From: Acidobacteriota bacterium
GTDB taxonomy: Bacteria; Acidobacteriota; Thermoanaerobaculia; Multivoradales; JAHEKO01
NCBI GenBank assembly: GCA_029861655.1
Contig: JAOTZA010000004.1
Location: 1-28,873 of the forward strand
Length of the DNA: 28,873 nucleotides
Direction: 5' to 3'
The position numbers and the translations under genes are program-made. This document shows positions 8,161-13,891 of this stretch, piece by piece. The first letter of the stretch is position 1. Every line of letters begins with the position of its first letter. The notes beneath the pieces were generated by a model. That model was given only the letters and a program-made list of their open reading frames with translations. It was not told where the DNA came from and made no database searches.

Positions 8161-8742
8161 ATGATCGACACGATTCGGATCCTCGCCTTCGCCGGTAGTA
8201 CCCGAAAAGAGTCCTTCAACAAGAAACTGGTGGGTCTTGCCGCCGAAGGTGCCCGGGTGGCGGGTGCCGACGTCACCGAAATCGACCTGCGCGACTACCC
8301 CATGCCGCTCTTCGGCCAGGATCTGGAGGCCCGAGAGGGAATGCCCGAGACCGCTCAACAGCTCAAACAACTATTCCTGGACCACCAGGGTTTTCTGATC
8401 GCTTCACCCGAGTACAACAGCTCGGTTTCGGCTGTCCTAAAAAACACGATCGATTGGCTGTCGCGGGCCGAGACCAGCGACGAGCCACCGCTTTCGGCTT
8501 TTGCCGGCAAGGTCGCCGTTCTCATGGCCGCATCGCCCGGTGGCCTCGGCGGTCTTCGTGGCCTGGTCCACCTGCGCGCCATCCTGGGCAACATCCGGGT
8601 TCTGGTGCTGCCCGAACAACGCGCCGTCTCAGCCGCCCACAAGGCCTTCGGCGCGGACGGGTCCTTGGTCGACGCGAAACAGCACCAGGCCATCCTCGAC
8701 CTCGGTACGCGCCTGGTCGAGGTCCTCGACAAACTCGGCTAG
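8161..8742 (+). CDS. NADPH-dependent FMN reductase family protein
   Basis: A 193-residue flavodoxin-fold oxidoreductase of the NADPH-dependent FMN reductase (chromate/quinone reductase-like) family; it would use NAD(P)H to reduce FMN or quinone-like substrates in the cytoplasm. The N-terminal strand and phosphate-binding loop read ILAFAGSTRKESFNKKL (8-24), where G-S-x-R-x-x-S-x-N is the family signature. The second family motif is ASPEYNSSVSAVLKNTIDW (81-99). MAASPGGLGGLRG forms a third flavin-contacting loop. The length matches the family. No Shine-Dalgarno precedes the ATG, and the distance to a possible TATCCT -10 is only ten bases, so the mRNA may have almost no leader. It converges with the acid phosphatase gene, with stop codons 16 bases apart and no terminator between them. 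The exact substrate cannot be assigned. Confidence 0.93.
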   Translation: MIDTIRILAFAGSTRKESFNKKLVGLAAEGARVAGADVTEIDLRDYPMPLFGQDLEAREGMPETAQQLKQLFLDHQGFLIASPEYNSSVSAVLKNTIDWLSRAETSDEPPLSAFAGKVAVLMAASPGGLGGLRGLVHLRAILGNIRVLVLPEQRAVSAAHKAFGADGSLVDAKQHQAILDLGTRLVEVLDKLG

Positions 8743-8758
8743 CCTGTTCCGGGGCGCA

Positions 8759-9538
8759 CTACTCGGCCAAATGCTCGGGCGGGTTGCGAGGAAAAGAGCC
8801 GTAAAGCGGGTTGGGGAGGACAAAGAAACGGCTGCCAAAACCCGCGAACTCTTCATCCGCCTCGAGCCGCAGGGACTGATCGAGATCGGGAAAATCCTCG
8901 ATGTTGTCGCCCAGCCACATGACGATCTCGAGCGCCGGCAGCCCGGCAGTCGCTGTGCCGTCTTCGACGCTCCGCCACCGGGGCTCCTTCTCTCCGGTGT
9001 CGGATCTGCACAAAATGACGTCAAAGGGGAGCTCGTGGAGATGGAAGTTCTCCTCCGTGGCCTCGCAGTGATGCTGACGCCGGTTGGTGACGATCGCGAT
9101 TTTCCCCCCCAGGTCGTGCACGTGTTCGAGAAACGCCCGCACCCCGGGGAGTGGCGGCGCCGCCTTCCTCCGGACCCACTCATCCCAGCTCTCGTCGGTC
9201 ATCGACTGACCCTCGAGCGCGCGCTCGAGCTCATAAAGAGAGTTGTCAATCACCGTTTCGTCTCCATCCAATGCAACAGCCCACGTATCCGGCAGGCGCT
9301 CCGCTGCCATCACTTCGACCACCCAGGAGGCGGCGCGAAATGCCTGAAGATAAACGGCCCGGTGTTCAGCCGAGTTGCGGACCCAACGCAGCGCGACCGG
9401 CACCTCCTTCTCCGTTGTCGTAGCCGTCTTCAACACCTCAGGTGCCGTTTCATCAGGTCCCACAGCGACTTCGGAAAAAGTCGAGGCGCACGCCACTGTC
9501 AGCAGCAGAATCAGACCGGGAACAAGAGAATGCTTCAT
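8759..9538 (-). CDS. HAD-family acid phosphatase lipoprotein (class B/C, 5'-nucleotidase e(P4)-like)
   Basis: A 259-residue exported phosphatase. The start at 9538 is preceded by GAGG at good distance (GAGGTACTCTA) and opens a lipoprotein signal (MKHSLVPGLILLLTVAC, Cys17). HAD motif I is ALDGDETVIDNS, with nucleophile Asp91 and acid Asp93. Motif II lies in KIAIVTNRR, and the C-terminal metal-binding acid motif is WLGDNIEDFPD. This fits class C acid phosphatases such as lipoprotein e(P4), which dephosphorylate nucleotides or other monoesters outside the cytoplasm. A longer in-frame reading upstream would run into the end of the histidine kinase and is rejected. The ATG overlaps by one base the stop (TAATG) of a 33-codon ORF, which suggests translational coupling. 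The lipobox has Thr at -3, which is slightly unusual. Confidence 0.9.
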   Translation of the reverse strand: MKHSLVPGLILLLTVACASTFSEVAVGPDETAPEVLKTATTTEKEVPVALRWVRNSAEHRAVYLQAFRAASWVVEVMAAERLPDTWAVALDGDETVIDNSLYELERALEGQSMTDESWDEWVRRKAAPPLPGVRAFLEHVHDLGGKIAIVTNRRQHHCEATEENFHLHELPFDVILCRSDTGEKEPRWRSVEDGTATAGLPALEIVMWLGDNIEDFPDLDQSLRLEADEEFAGFGSRFFVLPNPLYGSFPRNPPEHLAE

Positions 9539-9639
9539 TAGAGTACCTCGTCGCCCGCCCAGGGAATCTCGACCATCATTGCGATCACCCGGGCCATAGT
9601 GAAAAAGTTGACGAACACACCGATGTAGAAGACGCGCAC
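9538..9639 (-). CDS. Putative 33-residue membrane peptide between kinase and phosphatase genes
   Basis: A GTG at 9639, three bases after the kinase stop codon, opens a 33-codon ORF whose TAA overlaps the phosphatase ATG (TAATG). The product has a hydrophobic, aromatic stretch (FYIGVFVNFFTMARVIAMM, about residues 4-22) followed by a short acidic tail (EIPWAGDEVL), as expected for a single-span small membrane protein. AAAGG in the end of the kinase gene is a weak ribosome-binding site. The tight packing, with a 3-base gap on one side and a 1-base overlap on the other, argues that it is translated. It might also serve only to deliver ribosomes to the phosphatase start. No family is recognised. 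Confidence 0.5.
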   Translation of the reverse strand: MRVFYIGVFVNFFTMARVIAMMVEIPWAGDEVL

Positions 9640-9642
9640 CGC

Positions 9643-11580
9643 TCACCCGGCCTTTCTGCGCCCCAGCTCCCAGCAAAGCTCTCGCAGGTTGGCTTCTAGT
9701 TGCGGCCCTTTTCGAATCACCGGCGCTGAATCCCTGCCTATTCGCTCGAGCTCGCCGATGCGCAAGTCCTCACCGGTGGTCAGGACAACCACGACATCAC
9801 TCAAATGGGGTTCCCGCCTCATCTCAGCGATCAACGCCTCACCCACGTGTTCTCGTCCCAACTCGATCAGCGCAATATCTGGAGTGTATCCGGTGAGTTC
9901 CGCCAGGGCCTCGCGCCCGCTCTCGACCTGTCGCCACTCGGACGACCGCGGGCGCAGACAGGTCTCGATCCGTTCGCAATCGGAAGCATTCGACTCGACA
10001 AGGAGCACGCGGCCGACCCGCGGCGTCAAATTCCGAGCCAGGGCTCGCTCGAGATCGGCGGCACGAGCCGGTTTGCGTAGAAAGCCGACCTCGGCTGGCA
10101 ACGATTGGCGCATCTCGGCGGGCGCTGCGGTGATCGCGATCACGGCTGAGTGCTGCAGCCGCCGGTCGGCGCCAAGAAGCTCAATGACTCGCTCGGTGGA
10201 GGACGCCGAGGAAAAAGGATCGATGGTGATCAAGGCTGGTGAATGCGCGCGCGCGAGCTGCAGACCTTTGCGGATGGTAGCCGCGGCCAGCACCTGGCAA
10301 CCCTTCGCCTGCAGCAACTCGGTCAACACGAGTCGCGAATCAGCATCCTCGTCGATGACCAGAACGACTGCGTTTTCAAAGAGCGGGCGACGATGCTCGG
10401 CTTCGAGCTCCTGGACGATTTTGAGCGCGATCGCCTGGCTGTCTCGCTCCCCCGATTCGGGGAGGCCTTGCATCGGTGGTCCCAACGCGATCCTGAAGGT
10501 CGAGCCCTTCCCCAGTTCGCTGTCGACGCTCAGGCCAAAGCCCAGCAGATTGCATTGTGCTCGACTTATCGGCAGGCCCAGGCCACTACCACCAAAACGT
10601 CGGCTGGCTCCCACATCGAGCTGTTCGAAACGTTCGAAGATCACATCGAGCTTGTCCGGGGGAATACCGATCCCGGAATCCTCTACTTCGAGGGCCGCGG
10701 GCGAGCGGTTGTCGGAATCCGTAACGACCCGCACCACGACCCTCCCTCCCGGGGCAAACTTGACCGCGTTGCTGAGAAGGTTCACGACGATGCCACGCAG
10801 TCGCTCGTAATCGGTGCGAATAGTCCGGAGATCCGATGGGACGTCGGCCGAGAAACTGATCCCTTGTTCAGCCGCCAGGGGCGCGAACTCCTCGACGACA
10901 TCCTCGACCAGGGACGCCAAACCGACATCTTCGAGATCGAGTTCCACCTTACCTGCCTCTGTCTTTTCCAGGTCCAGTATCCGATTGATCAGACGCAGCA
11001 GCCGGGTTCCGTTGGTTCGAATGCGCTTCAGATACTGGCGTCGTGAGTCGTTGGCGAACTCATCGGGAGCGGCCAGCAGGACATCCGAGAAGCCGATCAC
11101 CGCGTTGAGAGGAGTCCTCAGCTCGTGACTCATGCTCGCCAGAAATTCACTCTTGGCACTGTTGGCCTTCTCCGCCGCCGCCTTGGCCATTTCCAAAGCC
11201 TCTTGGCGGCTGCGTTGCTCAGTCACATCATGCGCGACGGCGTAGATCCGCTCCTCGTCCATCTTGGGCACGGCGGTCCAGTGAAGCCACCGATAAGACC
11301 CGTCCTTGGTGCGGTACCGGTTGTCGAAGGAAAGAAGTGTGACGCCCTCGGCGATCCTGCCCGCCTCGGCCAGCGTCGATTCCCGGTCGCTGGGATGAAC
11401 AAAGTCCAGATAGGGCCGGCCTGCGAGCTCGGCAAGCGAGTGGCCCAAGGTTTTTTCCCAGGCCGGGTTGAGGAGCTTGAAATAGCCATCGAAGCCCGCC
11501 ACGCAAAGCAAATCGACCGAGAGTCGAAAAAATCTCTCGTATTCCGCCTGTGCGGCGCGCTCGGCGCTTCTCCAGATCAT
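9643..11580 (-). CDS. Hybrid sensor histidine kinase, PAS-HisKA-HATPase with two receiver domains
   Basis: A cytoplasmic-looking 645-residue kinase without membrane segments. A PAS domain (about 10-125) ends in the PAC-type AVAHDVTEQRSRQEALE, followed by a coiled linker. The dimerisation domain has the phospho-acceptor His152 in SMSHELRTPLNAVIGFSD. The ATP-binding domain has NLLSNAVKFAP (N box), EDSGIGIP and GGSGLGLPI. Two receiver domains follow. The first (about 404-515) keeps the acidic pair (DED), Asp454 and Lys503. The second (about 522-640) has Glu573 where the phospho-acceptor Asp should be and only one of the acidic pair, so it is a pseudo-receiver. The start at 11580 is used because the in-frame ATG 30 codons upstream lies inside a terminator hairpin; no strong Shine-Dalgarno is visible. 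Downstream lie the membrane peptide and phosphatase genes. Confidence 0.92.
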   Translation of the reverse strand: MIWRSAERAAQAEYERFFRLSVDLLCVAGFDGYFKLLNPAWEKTLGHSLAELAGRPYLDFVHPSDRESTLAEAGRIAEGVTLLSFDNRYRTKDGSYRWLHWTAVPKMDEERIYAVAHDVTEQRSRQEALEMAKAAAEKANSAKSEFLASMSHELRTPLNAVIGFSDVLLAAPDEFANDSRRQYLKRIRTNGTRLLRLINRILDLEKTEAGKVELDLEDVGLASLVEDVVEEFAPLAAEQGISFSADVPSDLRTIRTDYERLRGIVVNLLSNAVKFAPGGRVVVRVVTDSDNRSPAALEVEDSGIGIPPDKLDVIFERFEQLDVGASRRFGGSGLGLPISRAQCNLLGFGLSVDSELGKGSTFRIALGPPMQGLPESGERDSQAIALKIVQELEAEHRRPLFENAVVLVIDEDADSRLVLTELLQAKGCQVLAAATIRKGLQLARAHSPALITIDPFSSASSTERVIELLGADRRLQHSAVIAITAAPAEMRQSLPAEVGFLRKPARAADLERALARNLTPRVGRVLLVESNASDCERIETCLRPRSSEWRQVESGREALAELTGYTPDIALIELGREHVGEALIAEMRREPHLSDVVVVLTTGEDLRIGELERIGRDSAPVIRKGPQLEANLRELCWELGRRKAG

Positions 11581-11646
11581 GTTCGTGAGTCGTATCTTAA
11601 GCCCCGGTACCGGGGTAGTAATTCGAAACCGTCGTGGCCACGATTC

Positions 11647-11679
11647 AAAAGAAAGAGCCCCGTCGCTCATGGACGGGGC
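11647..11679 (-). terminator. Rho-independent terminator ending the structured RNA unit
   Basis: On the minus strand an 8-bp perfect stem GCCCCGTC (11679-11672) / GACGGGGC (11664-11657) with a 7-base loop is followed by TCTTTCTTTT (11656-11647). It lies between the leader RNA and the hybrid kinase start at 11580, so it ends a separate short transcript or acts as an attenuator for the kinase gene. Confidence 0.85.
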
Positions 11680-11761
11680 CCTTGGTTTGCCGTGGTGGCG
11701 TTGGGTTTCCCCCGTCGGGGCTACCCCCAGTGTTCGCCACGGACACTGTTGGAGTTTCCCT

Positions 11762-11806
11762 CTAGGGGGACGCCACCTCCATCAAACCGTGTTTATCAGA
11801 TTCCAC
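11762..11806 (-). CDS. Putative 14-codon leader peptide
   Basis: A GTG at 11806 sits seven bases after a near-perfect Shine-Dalgarno (AAAGGAGG, 11821-11814), the strongest in the window, and opens MESDKHGLMEVASP followed by TAG. The second half of the ORF overlaps the 5' strand of the large downstream stem, which ends at a terminator, as in translation-controlled attenuators. The peptide shows no run of a single amino acid that would point to a charged-tRNA signal. Alternatively the ribosome-binding site may serve as a ribosome or anti-SD titration site. No family is recognised. Confidence 0.45.
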   Translation of the reverse strand: MESDKHGLMEVASP

Positions 11807-11923
11807 TGGACCACCTCCTTTCTGGGCGTATCCGCAGTACGGCGGGACCCAACCCGCCCGGCTCCGCTGGCCGCCCAAACCGCGTTAAGCCGCCGCTCGC
11901 GCGCGGAGACGAAGAACGGTTTG

Positions 11924-11952
11924 ATAATGCAGGTTTAGAGTTTTGTTGTCAA
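11924..11952 (-). promoter_or_regulatory. Sigma70-type promoter of the structured RNA unit
   Basis: On the minus strand TTGACA (11952-11947) is separated by exactly 17 bases from CATTAT (11929-11924). The -35 is a perfect consensus and the -10 matches four of six. The surrounding 35 bases are AT-rich compared with the very GC-rich flanks. Transcription would start near 11917. Confidence 0.75.
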
Positions 11953-12220
11953 ATCGGCTCTCAAATCATCGCGGGGAAGACCGCGTCCCCGGGGAACCGG
12001 GCGTTGAGTCGCGGGACCCTTGCCGCGGTTCGCGGGGTCACGGGGCCCCGGCCGCGGGCCGGTATCCCACGGTGCTCGCCAGGGCGCTCCGCTCCGTGGG
12101 AGCCCTCCGGCCCGGCCTCCCCGCGACCCCAAGCACTGCGGCACAGTGCGGCCCGACCTCCCACGGCTTCCGAATGGACTTCCAGTAGTTCCGGCGGCGC
12201 TTTGCCAGCCTGTTTGCTGG
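11953..12220. other. Gene-free GC-rich region with clustered perfect hairpins
   Basis: Between the aminotransferase stop and the RNA promoter no convincing coding sequence is seen. Instead there are perfect inverted repeats: TCCCACGG (12065-12072) / CCGTGGGA (12094-12101), CCGGCC / GGCCGG (12048-12053 / 12057-12062), GCACTG / CAGTGC (12133-12138 / 12144-12149), CGCGG / CCGCG around 11980-11995, and CCAGC / GCTGG near 12207-12222 beside the aminotransferase stop. Base composition is well above that of the flanking genes. It may hold a second structured RNA, a palindromic repeat array or decayed DNA; the strand is unknown. Confidence 0.5.
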
Positions 12221-13138
12221 TCAGGTGGGGAGGGGGACGCCCTCGCGTTGGGTGAGATCGGAGAAAAGACTCTGGAGGCGGCTTGTCATCGGGCCGATCT
12301 CGCCGTCGCCGATCCGACGACCATCCACCTCCAGGACCGGGGCGAGTTCTCCCATGGTCCCCGTGGTGAAGGCCTCGTCGGCGTTATAGAGCTCGCTCGA
12401 GCTCAGGTTTCTCTCGATCACCGAGATCGCGTTGGCACGCGCCAGTTCGAGGACCACGCCACGAGTAATACCCGGGAGGCAGCTGTCGGCCTTCGGTGTG
12501 CGCAACTCACCGCCTTTGACGAGAAACACATTGGTGGAGTTGGTCTCAGAGATAAAGCCGCCTAGGTCGAGCATGACGGCGTCATCGACCCCGGCGTGAT
12601 CGGCCTCGATCTTCGCGAGGATGTTGTTGAGGAGATTGGCGTGGTGAATCTTCGAGTCGAGGGTGGATGCAGAGTTGCGCCGCACCGACGAAGTGATCAA
12701 TCGAATACCCCGCCGATCAAACACCGGCGGCTTCCACTCCGCAAGTACGATCAGGCAACACCCGTCGTGGTTGTTGCGAGGGCTCATCCCTGATGTCACC
12801 TTGCGGCCACGGGTGAGAGTCAACCTTATGTGTGCCCCGTCGCGCATCCCGTTGGCGGCAAGAGTCGAAAAAACGGCCTCGCGGATCTCCTCTTCTCCGG
12901 GGACGCCGCTGAAAGACAGGGCGTGGGCGGACTCCGCCAAACGAGCGAGATGTTGGTCGAGTCGGAAGATCTTGCCGTCGTAGACGCGCAAACCCTCCCA
13001 AACCGCGTCCCCGCCCTGGACCGAGCTGTCGAACACCGAGATCTTCGCCTCGGAGCGCGCCAAGAGCGCGCCGCCGACATAAACGAGGATCCCTGCGTTG
13101 CGCGGGTCCGCGAGCTTGGACGGATCGATTGGGTTCAT
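12221..13138 (-). CDS. Class IV aminotransferase (branched-chain aminotransferase-like)
   Basis: A 305-residue PLP-dependent aminotransferase of fold type IV, related to IlvE and D-amino-acid transaminases; it would exchange an amino group between an amino acid and 2-oxoglutarate or another keto acid in the cytoplasm. The early signature is SVFDSSVQGGDAVWEGLRVY. The PLP lysine is Lys163 in DSKIHHANLLNNILAKIEA. The cofactor-phosphate region is ETNSTNVFLV and LPGITR, and the C-terminal signature is TTGTMGELAPVLEVDGR. The start at 13138 is chosen because GAGG precedes it by nine bases and homologues begin near here; the longer frame overlaps the upstream gene. It lies 16 bases after the sulfotransferase-like gene, so the two are co-transcribed. 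Plants carry a fusion of these two protein types. The substrate (branched-chain or D-amino acid) cannot be fixed from sequence alone. Confidence 0.92.
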   Translation of the reverse strand: MNPIDPSKLADPRNAGILVYVGGALLARSEAKISVFDSSVQGGDAVWEGLRVYDGKIFRLDQHLARLAESAHALSFSGVPGEEEIREAVFSTLAANGMRDGAHIRLTLTRGRKVTSGMSPRNNHDGCCLIVLAEWKPPVFDRRGIRLITSSVRRNSASTLDSKIHHANLLNNILAKIEADHAGVDDAVMLDLGGFISETNSTNVFLVKGGELRTPKADSCLPGITRGVVLELARANAISVIERNLSSSELYNADEAFTTGTMGELAPVLEVDGRRIGDGEIGPMTSRLQSLFSDLTQREGVPLPT

Positions 13139-13154
13139 CGCCAGGCCTCGAGAA

Positions 13155-13883
13155 TCAAACCGTGGCTCTGATCGCCTCGGCAAAGAGGCGGTCATAGTAG
13201 GGACGGCACTCCTCGAGCAAGGGTTGCAGCTTCTCCGGGAACGCTTGTGTCTTGGGCCGGTACGGCATGAAACCGGTCGAGCGATGGACATTCTCGTACC
13301 AGTGAGGTGCCCACAACCCATCCTCGCGTCGTGGTCCGGCGTTCCAGGACATCATTGCTTTCATAAACGGAATCTCCAGTCGGGCACAGAGCTGCTCGAG
13401 CACTCCGGCCGGATCCCGCAGCAGTTCGCGTGAATCTATTACCGGCGGTTCCTGCCCCATCTCCTGCAACTGTCGCAGCAGATCGCACTGGATAGCGATC
13501 CCCGTGTCGGCAAGCTGCGGCTCGGGAAGCTGTCTCACCAGCGAGCTCAATACCTCGGACGGGTGACGGATCAACAAAATGTTCTTGGTTTGCTCTAGAA
13601 AACCGAGATCGAGGTCGACCAGATGGTGGGCCATCTGCTTGAGAAAAAGAACGGGCCGGTCGCAGGGACCGAGGACCACACCGCGTACCGCCTTCTGGCC
13701 ATCGGTCTCATAGGCCGCCAGAACCTCTTCCCGTAGCGGGTGACGGGCAGCACTGACACGCAGGTAATGGGCGTAGAGAGGCTCGTCGACGACCCGGGTG
13801 TCGGGGCGCTCGGCAAAAGAGTACATGAGGGCCGTCGACACGTTGCGCGGCCCCGACCACAGGCAAATCCGCAGCGGATCCAT
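13155..13883 (-). CDS. Sulfotransferase-like P-loop protein paired with aminotransferase
   Basis: A 242-residue protein with the nucleotide-phosphate-binding start of sulfotransferases: WSGPRNVSTALMYSFAERPD (9-28), where S-G-P-R-N-V-S-T forms the 5'-phosphosulfate loop, followed by VVDEPLYAHYL. A second conserved region, NILLIRHPSEVLSSLVRQ (about 101-118), matches the 3'-phosphate-binding element (R-x-P-x-x-x-x-x-S). The gene starts eight bases after the PP2C gene and ends 16 bases before the aminotransferase, so all three probably share a transcript. The family is usually called sulfotransferase-like and its substrate is unknown. Fusion of the same two domains in plant 'branched-chain aminotransferase-like' proteins points to a joint function. 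No Shine-Dalgarno is evident before the ATG. Confidence 0.85.
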   Translation of the reverse strand: MDPLRICLWSGPRNVSTALMYSFAERPDTRVVDEPLYAHYLRVSAARHPLREEVLAAYETDGQKAVRGVVLGPCDRPVLFLKQMAHHLVDLDLGFLEQTKNILLIRHPSEVLSSLVRQLPEPQLADTGIAIQCDLLRQLQEMGQEPPVIDSRELLRDPAGVLEQLCARLEIPFMKAMMSWNAGPRREDGLWAPHWYENVHRSTGFMPYRPKTQAFPEKLQPLLEECRPYYDRLFAEAIRATV

Positions 13884-13891
13884 GGGGGCGA

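Larger units (their letters stand above)
11647..11917 (-). ncRNA. Putative structured RNA / leader transcript of about 270 nt with a mini-ORF
   Basis: The unit is bounded by a consensus-like promoter (-10 at 11929-11924) and a terminator. Its 5' half closes with TGGGCG (11877-11872) / CGCCCA (11828-11823) around a GGCGGG/CCCGCC hairpin. Then come AAAGGAGG and a 14-codon ORF. The 3' half forms a long interrupted stem: GGTTTG (11788-11783) with CAAACC (11689-11684), and GGTGGCGT (11777-11770) with ACGCCACC (11701-11694). Inside it is the hairpin CAGTGT/ACACTG (11748-11743 / 11733-11728), and the GC-rich elements CCCCC/GGGGG could add more pairing. The mini-ORF runs into this stem, so ribosome progress would change the fold. 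I do not recognise a known RNA family. It may be an independent small RNA or a leader-peptide attenuator for the kinase gene 65 bases downstream. Confidence 0.6.

Noticed and set aside
9539..9676. Longer N-terminus for the acid phosphatase (46 extra codons)
   Set aside because: It would overlap the kinase gene end and bury the lipoprotein signal; the internal ATG has a good Shine-Dalgarno.
11581..11670. Upstream start for the hybrid kinase (30 extra codons)
   Set aside because: The ATG lies inside the loop of a rho-independent terminator and the added residues show no domain.
11803..11823. Plus-strand sequence similar to the 16S rRNA 3' end (ACCACCTCCTTTCT)
   Set aside because: No 16S sequence precedes it. 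On the minus strand it is simply a strong Shine-Dalgarno before a mini-ORF.
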